NCBI GenBank assembly: GCA_934667815.1
Contig: CAKUMO010000020.1
Coordinates: 1-44,115, forward strand
Direction: 5' to 3'
Length of the DNA stretch: 44,115 nt
Source of the DNA: an uncultured Oscillospiraceae bacterium
GTDB taxonomy: Bacteria; Bacillota; Clostridia; Oscillospirales; Oscillospiraceae
How positions within the stretch are numbered: position 1 is the first letter of the stretch; each line of letters starts with the position of its first letter. The notes below the pieces were generated by a model. The model saw only the letters and a program-made list of their open reading frames with translations. It ran no database searches and had not been told where the DNA came from. Both the position numbers and the translations under genes were made by a program. Below are positions 8,935 through 17,984 of the stretch, piece by piece.

Positions 8935-8941
8935 TAACAGG

Positions 8942-10882
8942 TTAATAGGTCGGCAGCGTGCCGTAGCCCGCAGTTTCGTAATCCGAAAAGTCCTCCGTGA
9001 TCGTGCCGCCTGCGGAAAGCGTCTCGCGCTTCAGCGACAGCCAATCGCGCAGATAGTCCAGACGCTCGATGATGTGCGCAAAATAGGTCATGGAAATATC
9101 GATTTCCGAGGGCTTCGCAATTTGCAGCCACAGCCTGATAAACTCCATTTGCAGCCGCACATAGCGCCGAATCATCAGGCGAACCTCGTCCTCCAGCAGC
9201 ACCAGCTCCCGAACCGTCAGCCCGCCTGCGGCAAACCGGCGGAGGAGCTTCCGGCTCATTGCAAGCTTATCCGTCATCAGCAAAAACGCCTCCGCCTGAT
9301 AAGAAAGCTGGTCGCGGATAACGCCCTTATCCAGCTTCTGAATCAGGGCGTTCGCCCGCTCTGCCAGCGCACGGATGTGCGCGCACGTCTGCTCCGGTAT
9401 GCGGAAATATGGCCGCATGGGGTGCTGGGAATGCCGCTCGAGAACCGGCTGAATCCCATTGGGCAGAGAAAGGTCATACGCCCTCAGGCCGGCAGGCGGC
9501 TCCGCCCCCCGAATCGCCTTGCCGAAGATCGGCTCGTCAAACAGAGCCATTACGCACTCGCTGCGGTTCTTCGACCAGACGGGAGGCAGACGATAAATTT
9601 CCGCAAAGGTTCTGATGATCTCGGAATAACCCTGCAAATGCAGAAGCCTGTCCATAGCGGAATCCATGCGGTCTGCACACTGCGGCTCTCCGCTCCACGC
9701 CACCGCAGCGGCGTAGCCGTAGCCGTAATACCCCGCGGCAGGCTGCGTGTAGCCGCCGTGATCGTTCCAGTCGGTGTAGAGCATTCCGCCCGCGTCCGCA
9801 GCAATCGCCTCCGCGAGCAGATTGTCCACATTGGTGATCGCGCCGTCGAAGCGCGGAAACAGCGTATTCCAGTTGCCGGAGCCGGGGCAAACCCAATAAT
9901 CCAGTTGATGGCTGTGAAACACCGCCGGTGTTCCATAATGCGGCTTTGGATCGTAACACCAGTCCAAATACCGAATGTCCTGCGGCAGCTCCTTCAAAAA
10001 CTCCGGACGGCGCACCACCACGTCGCCGAACAGCATGACCTTCTTGCCGTATTTTGCCGCAAGGTCGTGAACTTTTTTTAGAAACGCAACATAAAGCGCC
10101 GTCCCGTCCTCGTTCAGAGGCGCACTGCGTCCCTTACCGATGTCATAAGGCTCGTCGAAGCAGATATTCACCCATTCGCTGTCAAACAACGGCAGATACT
10201 CCGAAAACAGGTCGTCAATCAGATGCAGCGACGCATCGTCGGTCGTACACAGCGACCAGAACATCTCGCTTTCGGACAGCTCCATATATTTTTCGCGCGT
10301 CAGGATGCGGCGGCAATGTCCGAGGCACTGCAAATTCGCCTGCAATTCAATGCCCAGCTCCGCGCAGCGGCTTTGCAGCGCACGAATGTCGTCCGCCGTG
10401 ACCGGGTCGCTGCCCTCGCAGATTTCGGGATGCTTCTTGAAGTCGAATGTGTGTTCCGTATAGAGCTGCAGCACGTTATAACGCAGTTTGCTCAGCAGCT
10501 CCGCCAGACCCAGCAAATATTCCCGCGTGTAGACCTTGCCGCGCGACACGTCCAGCATCAGGCCGCGGTTAAGCAGCGTCGGGTAGTCCTCAAGCTCCAG
10601 GCACTGCACGGCTCCGTCCGCCTGCGACAGGATTTGCCGCAGCGTATCAAGCCCGTAGCGCAGACCCGGCTCATCGGCCGCCGCAATGCAGATGCCCTCC
10701 GGTTCGATCTTCAATCGATAGCCCTGCGGTCTGTCCGGCGCCTGGCAGGCGCTGACCGTGCCGACGCAATAGCGCCATTGCTTCTGCTTTTCGGCAGCGC
10801 ACGGCTCCGGCAATGCGCGGATATGGCAAACGTCCTCGTGATATTCTATTTTCTTAACCGGTGGGAACAGCAAATACGCCAT
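8942..10882 (-). CDS. GH20-type beta-N-acetylhexosaminidase (second copy)
   Basis: A 646-residue glycosidase without a signal peptide. An N-terminal alpha/beta domain of about 100 residues precedes a barrel marked by NRGLMLDVSRGK (105-116), RYNVLQLYTEHTFDF, ELQANLQCLGHCRR, and NICFDEPYDIG, where Asp243-Glu244 fits the catalytic DE pair of family 20. Later GNWNTLFPRFDGA and MLYTDWNDHGGY fit the substrate-binding tryptophan loops. It is paralogous over its whole length to the gene just upstream, which ends 22 bases before it. The two lie downstream of a ROK-regulated importer, so the likely job is trimming imported GlcNAc- or GalNAc-containing oligosaccharides in the cytoplasm. The sequence differs from classical HxGGDE enzymes, so the exact specificity is open. 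Confidence 0.78.
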   Translation of the reverse strand: MAYLLFPPVKKIEYHEDVCHIRALPEPCAAEKQKQWRYCVGTVSACQAPDRPQGYRLKIEPEGICIAAADEPGLRYGLDTLRQILSQADGAVQCLELEDYPTLLNRGLMLDVSRGKVYTREYLLGLAELLSKLRYNVLQLYTEHTFDFKKHPEICEGSDPVTADDIRALQSRCAELGIELQANLQCLGHCRRILTREKYMELSESEMFWSLCTTDDASLHLIDDLFSEYLPLFDSEWVNICFDEPYDIGKGRSAPLNEDGTALYVAFLKKVHDLAAKYGKKVMLFGDVVVRRPEFLKELPQDIRYLDWCYDPKPHYGTPAVFHSHQLDYWVCPGSGNWNTLFPRFDGAITNVDNLLAEAIAADAGGMLYTDWNDHGGYTQPAAGYYGYGYAAAVAWSGEPQCADRMDSAMDRLLHLQGYSEIIRTFAEIYRLPPVWSKNRSECVMALFDEPIFGKAIRGAEPPAGLRAYDLSLPNGIQPVLERHSQHPMRPYFRIPEQTCAHIRALAERANALIQKLDKGVIRDQLSYQAEAFLLMTDKLAMSRKLLRRFAAGGLTVRELVLLEDEVRLMIRRYVRLQMEFIRLWLQIAKPSEIDISMTYFAHIIERLDYLRDWLSLKRETLSAGGTITEDFSDYETAGYGTLPTY

Positions 10883-10904
10883 TTTTCTCTACTCTTTCTT
10901 CAAA

Positions 10905-12893
10905 TTATCTCCACGGATAGGCACGATCCCACATGTTCTTGAAATCGGCCGTCCACAAAACCTCATACTGTGCTCCGGCATAGCTCTCCAGCCTCCAGTC
11001 TGCCCGTTCACCGCGCAGCACGGCCTCCCGCTGAAGTGCCAGCCACCGAACCGTCTGCGCCATCTGTGCGCCGGCGTGGTCAAACAGCGACAGACTGGTC
11101 TGTATTCCCTTGTGCTTCGCCCGAAGCAGCCAGACGTCCTCGAACTGGCGGCGAATCCGGCAGAACTCGTCATAAAGCCGGTGAATTTGGAAGATCATCT
11201 CCATCAGATCGTCGCCCGACAGCTTCTCCCTTGCCAGATCGCTGCGGATTCGGCACGCCAGCAGGCCCTTCTGCCCGATAAAGCGCGTCATTCGCGCAGA
11301 GAGCTGCAATTCCTGCAAATAGCGTTCACCGAACAGCGCCTTCCAGCCTTCGTCCGGATAGCGGAACCCGGAAATGCTCTCTGCCGTTTTCGCATCCTCC
11401 AGCAGCCGGCAGGCTCTCTCTCCGCACGCCAGAAGCTGCCGGAAGGTCTCCTCTGTCAGTTTTTCGTACTTTTCGTTCCCGCGCATGGACAGTCCGTCCA
11501 GCATATCGTCAAAGAAATAATAGACGGACATGGTTTTGAAGTCCGTTTTCAGGTGATACGCCAGATTGGAATCCATCAGTGCCCGGAAGCCCTCCTGCAT
11601 CTGCCCGTCTGCCATAAATAACGGCCAAAGCGCATTTTCCAGCTCCGCGCCCGTGCGCGGCTTCGGCCAAGCTGCCTGCAAGCCTCCGATCAGATAGCCA
11701 TAAAGGCTCAGCCCGAGCGGCTGCATATGTCCGTAATCGCCCCAGTCCGTCAGCAGGAAGCCGTTGGCTCCCGCTTCCCTTGCTTGAGTCGATAGATTTG
11801 TCAAATTGATATAAGAATTATATACCCGCGGGAACAGGCTGTTCCAACTGCTCACGCCGCCTGCCGCCCAGAACTCACGTCCGGCCGTGCGGAAAAGCTC
11901 CAGTGACTCAAATTTTTCCAGAGGGTTGTAATTCCACTCCATAACGACAGTGTCTTCCGGAAGCTCGGAGATCAGATCCGGATATTTCTGCAAAATATCT
12001 CCCCAGAGCTGGATTTTCCCCGCGCCGCTGCGCCGGGCCGCGTCGATGACGCGCAGAATGTGTGCAAGAAACACCGCGCCGCGGCCGCGCTCCTCGACCG
12101 CCTGCTTGGAAAAGCCCGTGCCGATGTCATAGGCCTCGTCCATATTGATATTCAGCGTCTTACTGCTGAACCATGGCAGCACCTGTCGAAATTCATCCTC
12201 CAGAAAATCATAAACGGCCTGGTTGCCCGCTGCAAAGGAAAACAGATCGTTATTTTCGGCGAGATGGCTGTAGCCGGGCGTCCGCAGAAGCCCGTGCATA
12301 TGGGAATACGTCTGAATACATGGCTGCAATTCCACATAGTGTGCCTTGCAGTACGCATCCAGCTCCCGAATTTCAGACTCCGTATAAGCGCCGGTCAGCG
12401 CCCCCAGAAGCGGATGCCCCTCCAGCGCCAGCTTATCCTCACAGTAAAGCTGGAGAATGTTATAACGCAAGTCGGAAAGCACGCTCACAAGCTGCTTCAG
12501 ATACGCAAGCGTGGGCATCTTTCCGCGAGATACATCCAGCATCAACCCGCGATTGGGATACGCCGGAGCTTCTTCAATTGTGCCCTGCGGCAGGTGGGAA
12601 TTGCAAACCGCCAACAGGATTTTCAGTGCGGCAAGACCGTAGTAGAACCCGCTGTCCGACGACGCCGTCAGGGTAATTGCCGCTTCTTCGATCTTCAGGC
12701 AGTAAGCCTCGTTCTTCAGGTGCTCGCAGCGCAGCAGGCGCAGCTCCTGCGCAGATTCGCTTCTGACCGGCAGCGCCTCCCGCTGCGGCTGCACCGCACG
12801 GAGTACCGACGCCTCTGCAATCAGGCGGAAATCAGGAAAATATCCGCTCTGCCCGTTTTGAGCTGTCCAACGATACAAAGATAGAATGTTCAT
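10905..12893 (-). CDS. GH20-type beta-N-acetylhexosaminidase (first copy)
   Basis: A 662-residue paralogue of the following gene. Shared landmarks are PNRGLMLDVSRGKMPTLAY at about 113-131, RYNILQLYCEDK, ELQPCIQTYSHMHG, and NINMDEAYDIGTGF with the DE pair at Asp252-Glu253. VSSWNSLFPRVYNSYINL and FLLTDWGDYGHMQPLG follow. There is no export signal. A GAGG ribosome site lies before the ATG. It is the first gene after the binding-protein gene of the importer, 178 bases away across two inverted repeats, so it may be transcribed from the ROK promoter by read-through or from a promoter not recognised here. The two copies have clearly diverged, which suggests different linkages or different hexosamines rather than simple dosage. 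Confidence 0.78.
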   Translation of the reverse strand: MNILSLYRWTAQNGQSGYFPDFRLIAEASVLRAVQPQREALPVRSESAQELRLLRCEHLKNEAYCLKIEEAAITLTASSDSGFYYGLAALKILLAVCNSHLPQGTIEEAPAYPNRGLMLDVSRGKMPTLAYLKQLVSVLSDLRYNILQLYCEDKLALEGHPLLGALTGAYTESEIRELDAYCKAHYVELQPCIQTYSHMHGLLRTPGYSHLAENNDLFSFAAGNQAVYDFLEDEFRQVLPWFSSKTLNINMDEAYDIGTGFSKQAVEERGRGAVFLAHILRVIDAARRSGAGKIQLWGDILQKYPDLISELPEDTVVMEWNYNPLEKFESLELFRTAGREFWAAGGVSSWNSLFPRVYNSYINLTNLSTQAREAGANGFLLTDWGDYGHMQPLGLSLYGYLIGGLQAAWPKPRTGAELENALWPLFMADGQMQEGFRALMDSNLAYHLKTDFKTMSVYYFFDDMLDGLSMRGNEKYEKLTEETFRQLLACGERACRLLEDAKTAESISGFRYPDEGWKALFGERYLQELQLSARMTRFIGQKGLLACRIRSDLAREKLSGDDLMEMIFQIHRLYDEFCRIRRQFEDVWLLRAKHKGIQTSLSLFDHAGAQMAQTVRWLALQREAVLRGERADWRLESYAGAQYEVLWTADFKNMWDRAYPWR

Positions 12894-12956
12894 AAAAACC
12901 TCATTTTCAGACCGCCCGAAAAGCTTCCTTGCTTTACAGGAATTTTAGCGCACCGT

Positions 12957-13063
12957 GCAGCTCACGCCCTGACGCAGTCGTATACGCCGCCGGGCGTGAG
13001 CTGCCTGTCTTTCGCGCTTTTTGCAGTCTGTCAGCGTGCCGAAAAGGGCTTTTCGGCACGCTG
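12957..13063 (-). other. Two inverted repeats between binding-protein and GH20 genes
   Basis: GCAGCTCACGCCC (12957-12969) pairs with 12992-13004, a 13-bp stem. CAGCGTGCCGAAAAG (13032-13046) pairs with 13049-13063, a 15-bp stem. Neither is followed by a T-run on the minus strand. They may stabilise the upstream mRNA or act as partial terminators, dampening expression of the GH20 genes. Confidence 0.6.
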
Positions 13064-13071
13064 GTCGATTA

Positions 13072-14862
13072 TCAATTCAGGGGTTTCATTTCGCCGTTCA
13101 AAATTTTGATTACGACAAAGCTGTCGTCGCCGGCACTGTTCTTGAGCAGGCTTTCGTCCCCGCCCCAATCGGTTCTCAGGCCCTCGCTGCTGACAAACTT
13201 GGAGTACTTGGTGTACAGCGGCAGGATGGGCACAGTCTCGTTCAGGGTGTAAACGATTTTGGAAACCGCTTCCTTCTGCGCGCCCGTATCCCAACCGGCG
13301 GTGGAGGCCGCGATCAGCTCCTCCAGATTCACGGTACCGCAGGACTCGGTCTGCTGCACCATGGGATAGCTCAGGCCCTTGGCGCAGTTGACGTTGCTGA
13401 CCAGGAAGGGCGTCTCAAAGGCGAACATCGGGTGCGGCTGGCTGGTGCCGAAGAAGGAGATTGCAACCTCATAGGCGCCGTCGTTGATATTGCTCTGGCG
13501 CATGGTGGAATCGATGCCGTCGATGGTCGTCTTGATGCCGAAGGCCGTCAACTGGCTGGCAATTTCCGCGCTCGCGGTGGAGCCGTCGCTCCACGAGGTG
13601 GGGCACTGCAGGGAAATGGTGAACTGCTTGCCGTCAGCCTTGTACCACTGGCCGTCCTTTTTGGTCAGGCCGGCTGCGGTCAGCAGGCTCTCCGCCTTCG
13701 CATGGTCAACGGAGTAGTCGATCAGCTTGCTTGTATCGACCCAGGATTCGGTCATATCGTCGCCCAGACCGGAGACGTACTTGGTTCCGCGGGAAACTCC
13801 GGGCAGCGCCAGCTCGCCGACCTTCGCGCGGTCAACGATGTAGGCGATTGCCTGACGGACTTCCTTGGAATCGAAGGGCGCCACGGCCTCGTTGAAATAC
13901 AGCGCAATGCCGTCAACGCCGGCGACCTGCAGGGTCTTGTAGCCCATGCCGACAAAGGTTTCCAGTGTGGCCGCGGGGAACTGGTGGGTCAGGAAGTCCA
14001 CCTCGCCGTTGAGAACCAGCGGCGTCAGCTCGGGAACGTCGCCGTTATAGACAACGACCTTGGAGAAGTTGACCTGATCGGCCAGGAAGGATTTTTCATT
14101 CTTCAGCAGCTCCACGCTGGACTCCGTGACATTGGCCGGATCCAGATAGTACGGGCCGGTCGCGTTGACAAGCTCCGGACGGTACATATTGAAATCATTG
14201 ACCAGCTCCTGCCACTCGTTGGAATCGGTCGCGGCGCCGGCGTCCAGCAGATCCTGCACCTTCTGCGCGTATTCGCCGTAGGTTGCAAAGTCAACGATGG
14301 GCTTTCTCAGAACATAGCGCAGCAGCAGAGAGGTGGGCGTGGAGATTGCAAAGGAAACCTCCTTTTCCGAGGGCATTTCCACACCGCTGATGTAGTTCCA
14401 GACGGGATCGCCGATGAGCTTGTAGATCATAAAGGTCGTCCAGACGTCCTTGGAGGTAAAGGGATCGTCATTTCGCCAGATAACGTTGTCCTTCAGCGTT
14501 ACGGTAAAGGTCGAGTTGTCCTCGCTGATCTTCCAGGAATCTGCCAGCAGCGGCTGGTAGGTGTCGTCGGCTGCCTTGTAGGTCGCAAGTGCGAGCTGGT
14601 GCAGCTCTCTGAAATACTTCAGCGTAATCGCGTTGGAGACAAACATGTTGAAATGGCCGGTGGGAACCGTGGAATACGGCCAGCCGCCGTAGAACACGGC
14701 ATCCTGATTGACGGGTTTCTGGCTTTCGGTGTTGCTTTCGTCCTGGCTCGGGGTCTGGCTCGTGCTCGGGTCGTTTGTGTCGGGCTTCTCCGCCGGTCCG
14801 CAGGCAGCCAGCAGGCTGACCGTCATCGCCAGAGCGAGGAGGAATACAAAGATTTTCTTCAT
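13072..14862 (-). CDS. Family-5 (peptide/oligosaccharide) ABC solute-binding lipoprotein
   Basis: A 596-residue exported lipoprotein. A short basic start, a hydrophobic stretch and the lipobox LLAAC put the lipidated cysteine at residue 21. A low-complexity Ser/Thr/Gln/Asn linker follows to about residue 50. The body shows family-5 signatures: LADSWKISEDNSTFTVTLKDNVIWRNDDPFTSKDV, and SKEVRQAIAYIVDRAKV further on. It delivers substrate to the permease pair encoded upstream in the same transcript. Family-5 proteins bind peptides, but several bind chito- or cello-oligosaccharides. With two hexosaminidases next door and a ROK regulator, an amino-sugar oligosaccharide is the more likely ligand here; that is an inference. 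It is the last importer gene, 30 bases after the small membrane protein gene. Confidence 0.9.
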   Translation of the reverse strand: MKKIFVFLLALAMTVSLLAACGPAEKPDTNDPSTSQTPSQDESNTESQKPVNQDAVFYGGWPYSTVPTGHFNMFVSNAITLKYFRELHQLALATYKAADDTYQPLLADSWKISEDNSTFTVTLKDNVIWRNDDPFTSKDVWTTFMIYKLIGDPVWNYISGVEMPSEKEVSFAISTPTSLLLRYVLRKPIVDFATYGEYAQKVQDLLDAGAATDSNEWQELVNDFNMYRPELVNATGPYYLDPANVTESSVELLKNEKSFLADQVNFSKVVVYNGDVPELTPLVLNGEVDFLTHQFPAATLETFVGMGYKTLQVAGVDGIALYFNEAVAPFDSKEVRQAIAYIVDRAKVGELALPGVSRGTKYVSGLGDDMTESWVDTSKLIDYSVDHAKAESLLTAAGLTKKDGQWYKADGKQFTISLQCPTSWSDGSTASAEIASQLTAFGIKTTIDGIDSTMRQSNINDGAYEVAISFFGTSQPHPMFAFETPFLVSNVNCAKGLSYPMVQQTESCGTVNLEELIAASTAGWDTGAQKEAVSKIVYTLNETVPILPLYTKYSKFVSSEGLRTDWGGDESLLKNSAGDDSFVVIKILNGEMKPLN

Positions 14863-14892
14863 GCTGATTTTTCCCTTTCTTGTGTTATTGTG

Positions 14893-15081
14893 TTATTTCA
14901 TTATGTTTCTCTTGACGATCAGATAGACGATTCCGATCACAAGCATAATAAAACCGAGAATGATGTCCGCCAGACACATCATATGCTCCGTGCTCGAGCG
15001 CTCGACATAGCCCAGCAGAATTGCGGACAGAGCCATTATGACCGTGCCGCAGGCAGCCAGAATGATTGCAAGATTTTTCAT
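14893..15081 (-). CDS. Small two-helix membrane protein
   Basis: A 62-residue protein of two hydrophobic segments (about 3-26 and 36-57) joined by a short polar loop (VERSSTEHMM) and ending in KRNIMK. The ATG at 15081 overlaps the stop of the ATPase gene as ATGA, the usual mark of translational coupling. A GTG two codons earlier is a less likely start. GGAG lies 8 bases before the ATG. I do not recognise the family. Its position inside the importer operon, between the second ATPase and the binding protein, suggests an accessory subunit of the transporter or a membrane-associated regulator. Predicted topology has both ends on the same side, probably inside because of the positive tail. Confidence 0.7.
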   Translation of the reverse strand: MKNLAIILAACGTVIMALSAILLGYVERSSTEHMMCLADIILGFIMLVIGIVYLIVKRNIMK

Positions 15082-16082
15082 ATGCACTTCTCCGATTCTG
15101 CCGTTTTCCGATACAAATAGCAGGCAGCGCGATGCCCCTTCGCCACCTCAAAACCCTCCGGAACGCCGCTTTGGCAGATTCCGTCCATACATTCCGGGCA
15201 TCTGGGATGCAGCGGGCAGCCGTCCGGCATATTGTTGAAGGAGGCAATGTCCGCATCCTTCAGACTGTATTTCAGAATTCCGGAGTTTTCCAAAATGCCC
15301 CGGTCTCCCACGGCTGCGGAGATAATGGCGCGGGAATAAGGATGACAGGGATGGGCTACCAGCTCGTCCATTTCGGCCGTCTCTACCGCCCGCCCGAGAT
15401 ACATCACCATTGCCTGCTGCCCCTTGGCAAAATATTTGCCCAACGCCAGGTCGTGCGTGATGAAGAAATAGGCCACGCCCAGTTCCTGCTGCACCTGCTT
15501 CATGGTGCTCAAAAGACTGATTCTCAGGGAGGTATCGATCATACTGGTTGCCTCGTCCACCACAATGAGCTTCGGGTTCATTGCCAGCGTTCGCGCAATC
15601 GAGACGCGCTGCCGCTGTCCGCCGGACAGATGCGCCGGGTATTTATCCACAAAGTCCTCCACCGGCGTCAGGCCGACCATCTTCAAAAGCCGCGTCACTT
15701 CCTCGTAAAGCTCCGACATTTTTCTGATCTTCCTGTGCCGCTTGATGGGGTTTGCAATGGTGTCAAAAACCATCAGCGCCGGATTCAGGGATTCATAGGG
15801 GTTCTGGTGAATCATCTGCACGCTTTCCCGAAACGCCCGTCTGTCCTTTCCGCGCAGCTGCGAAACCTCCTTGCCGCAGAAACGGTAGGAGCCGGTCGTA
15901 TAATCGCTCAGGCCCGCAATGATCTTGCCCAAGGTGGTCTTGCCGCAGCCGGACTCGCCCATGACGCAGAGCGTCTGGCCGGAGAAGATCGTCAGATTGA
16001 GGTCGCGCAAAACGGCGACCGGCTTTCCGGCTTTCCCGGGGAAGGTCTTTCCCAAGCCGCTGAGTTCAACGAGCTTTTCCAC
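15078..16082 (-). CDS. Oligopeptide-type ABC importer ATPase, second subunit (OppF/DppF-like)
   Basis: A 334-residue cytoplasmic ATPase. Walker A GESGCGKTT, Q-loop in MIHQNPYESLNP, signature HLSGGQRQRVSIAR, Walker B LIVVDEATSMID and the H-loop FFITHDLA are all intact. The C-terminal extension carries CPLHPRCPECMDGIC, a Cys-rich motif typical of the Opp/Dpp family and often holding an iron-sulfur cluster. Walker B reads DEATS rather than the usual DEPTS. I chose a GTG start at 16082 because GGGAGGTG sits 6-7 bases before it; this overlaps the upstream ATPase by 17 bases. The open frame reaching 16142 has no ribosome site. It works with the following partner ATPase as a heterodimer beneath the two permeases. 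Confidence 0.92.
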   Translation of the reverse strand: MEKLVELSGLGKTFPGKAGKPVAVLRDLNLTIFSGQTLCVMGESGCGKTTLGKIIAGLSDYTTGSYRFCGKEVSQLRGKDRRAFRESVQMIHQNPYESLNPALMVFDTIANPIKRHRKIRKMSELYEEVTRLLKMVGLTPVEDFVDKYPAHLSGGQRQRVSIARTLAMNPKLIVVDEATSMIDTSLRISLLSTMKQVQQELGVAYFFITHDLALGKYFAKGQQAMVMYLGRAVETAEMDELVAHPCHPYSRAIISAAVGDRGILENSGILKYSLKDADIASFNNMPDGCPLHPRCPECMDGICQSGVPEGFEVAKGHRAACYLYRKTAESEKCI

Positions 16083-17088
16083 TGTTTTCACCTCCCAAAA
16101 GGGGATTCCAGCAGGCGCAGAAGCGGTCGTCCGTACCCGCAACGGCGGTATTCACGGGAACCTTCTCAAGGCAGACCGCCGTGCAGCGGCTACAGCGCGG
16201 TGCAAACGCGCAGCCCTGCTCCTCTGTCACCATATCCGGCGGCGTGCCGGGAATGGAGTCGAGCTTGCTGTCGTCCAGCGTCAGCCGCGGGATGGCATTT
16301 ACCAGTCCCCTGCTGTACGGATGCGCCGCAGCCTTGAAAAAGTCCCGAACCGGCGCGATCTCCACCGCCTTGCCCGCATACATCGTTACAACCTTGTCGG
16401 CCAGCTCCGAAACGATTCCCAAATCGTGCGTAATGAACAGCAGGCTGAAGCCGTATTCCTTCTTCAGCTCGTTCAGCAGGCGCAGGATTTTTTCCTGCGT
16501 CAGCAGATCCAGCGCCGTGGTCGGCTCGTCCAGAATGACCAGCTTCGGCCGCAGCAGCAGCGCCAGCGCAATGAGCGTTCTCTGCTTCATGCCGCCGGAA
16601 AGCTCATGCGGATACGCATTGAGCACCTTCTCGGGGTCCAGCATCACCACGCGCAGCAGCTCTGCCGAGCGCTGCAAAATCGCCTGCTTGGATTGGCTGC
16701 GGTCGTGCGCCCAGACGGTGTCCAGAAACTGCGTTTTGATCCTCCGCACCGGATTAAAGGAGCTTTGCGAGGCCTGAAACACCATGGAAATATCCGACCA
16801 CAGCAGCGGACGAAGCTGCCTGTGCTTTAATTCAAGCAGGTCAACGATCCGGCCGTCCTTGTGATACAGCAATTTCCCCTTCGTGACCGACGCTGCCATG
16901 GGCAGCGCATCCACGATCGAGGTGGCCAGCGTTGTTTTTCCGCAGCCGGATTCTCCGATCAGCGCGACGGACTCATGCTCCCCGATGGTAAAAGAGACGC
17001 CGGAGACCGCCTTCAGCGCGCCGCGCTTCGTCGCATAGGAAATGGAAACACGCTCCACCTCGAGCAGCGGTTTAAAGCCTTCCGCCAT
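16066..17088 (-). CDS. Oligopeptide-type ABC importer ATPase, first subunit (OppD/DppD-like)
   Basis: A 340-residue ATPase with Walker A GESGCGKTT, signature ELSGGMKQRTLIALAL, Walker B LVILDEPTTALD, H-loop LFITHDLG and the C-terminal Cys motif CAFAPRCSRCTAVC. The ATG at 17088 is preceded by TAGGTGAT and lies 8 bases after the permease stop; the longer open frame to 17208 lies within the permease gene. Both ATPases have the full hydrolytic set, so both sites should be active. Heterodimeric ATPases with two permeases and a family-5 binding protein are the standard architecture for Dpp/Opp importers. Confidence 0.93.
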   Translation of the reverse strand: MAEGFKPLLEVERVSISYATKRGALKAVSGVSFTIGEHESVALIGESGCGKTTLATSIVDALPMAASVTKGKLLYHKDGRIVDLLELKHRQLRPLLWSDISMVFQASQSSFNPVRRIKTQFLDTVWAHDRSQSKQAILQRSAELLRVVMLDPEKVLNAYPHELSGGMKQRTLIALALLLRPKLVILDEPTTALDLLTQEKILRLLNELKKEYGFSLLFITHDLGIVSELADKVVTMYAGKAVEIAPVRDFFKAAAHPYSRGLVNAIPRLTLDDSKLDSIPGTPPDMVTEEQGCAFAPRCSRCTAVCLEKVPVNTAVAGTDDRFCACWNPLLGGENSGKAR

Positions 17089-17096
17089 GGTATCAC

Positions 17097-17984
17097 CTAC
17101 TTTCTCAGGGAAGGATTGCAGACATCCTCCAGCGCCTTGCCTACCCAGACCAGAGAGATAATCAGCAGACAAATCATAATCGTCGGCGCCAGAATAAACA
17201 TAATACACTTTGGGTTATAGACGACGCCCTGCGTCCATGCCTGATTGATCATAACGCCCCAGTTCTGCTCCAGCGGCAGGATGCCCAGAAAGACCAGACC
17301 GACCTGAGAATAAATTGAGGCACGCATCAGAAGCGAAAAGTTCACCGCGATAAAGCCCAGCAGATTCGGCGTGATCTCCTTGAACACAATGTGCGTTCTT
17401 GTCAGGTTCTGCATAAAAGCAGCTTCGATGAAATCCCGCTTCTTCAGGGAGAGAACCTCTGCGCGAATGGTCCGGTACAGCCCCGCCCAGGACAAAATCC
17501 CAAGGACGACCGCCAGCTTCAGGCTCGTCAGGCTGAAAAAGCCGGAAAGCACCACCAAAAGCGGAATTCGCGGAATCGAAAGCCAGACATCCGCCAGAAA
17601 CATCAGCGTCGAGTCGAATTTCCCGCCGATCACCGCAGAAAATGCGCCCAGCGCAAGACCCAAAAACGTTCCGATCACGGCCGCGAGCGCTGCAAACAGC
17701 AGCAGCTCTCTGCCGCCATTGGCAATCTGCGCCCAAATGTCGCGGCCCAGATGGTCCGTCCCCAGAATGTGCTGCCAGCTCGGTGCTGTCAGGATCATGC
17801 TGGGGTCGGATTCGGTATCCAGCGGGAACAGCAGCGGCGCCGTGAGGGACATCAGAAGAATCAGGCTCAGCAAAATGAAGCCGATCAGTCCTGCACGGTC
17901 GTGGGTGATTGCAAACCACATCTGCCGCATCATTTTTCTTGCCCGGCCGGATTGGGAAAGCGTGGTATAATTCTTATTTTCCAT
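17097..17984 (-). CDS. ABC importer permease (OppC/DppC-like)
   Basis: A 295-residue inner-membrane permease. A cytoplasmic N-terminus precedes a first helix (LIGFILLSLILLMSLTAPLLF). Then come the family motif ILGTDHLGRDIWAQIANGGRELL and about five more membrane segments, with the EAA-type coupling loop around RDFIEAAFMQNLTRTHIVFKEITPN. The start at 17984 has GGAGG in front and overlaps the preceding permease by 11 bases. It pairs with the OppB-like subunit to form the translocation path. Confidence 0.92.
   Translation of the reverse strand: MENKNYTTLSQSGRARKMMRQMWFAITHDRAGLIGFILLSLILLMSLTAPLLFPLDTESDPSMILTAPSWQHILGTDHLGRDIWAQIANGGRELLLFAALAAVIGTFLGLALGAFSAVIGGKFDSTLMFLADVWLSIPRIPLLVVLSGFFSLTSLKLAVVLGILSWAGLYRTIRAEVLSLKKRDFIEAAFMQNLTRTHIVFKEITPNLLGFIAVNFSLLMRASIYSQVGLVFLGILPLEQNWGVMINQAWTQGVVYNPKCIMFILAPTIMICLLIISLVWVGKALEDVCNPSLRK

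Noticed and set aside
13021..15120. A 699-codon plus-strand open frame opposite the binding-protein gene
   Set aside because: It is antisense to a lipoprotein gene with a clear lipobox and family signatures. It has no ribosome site and no recognisable domain; high GC content makes such shadow frames long.
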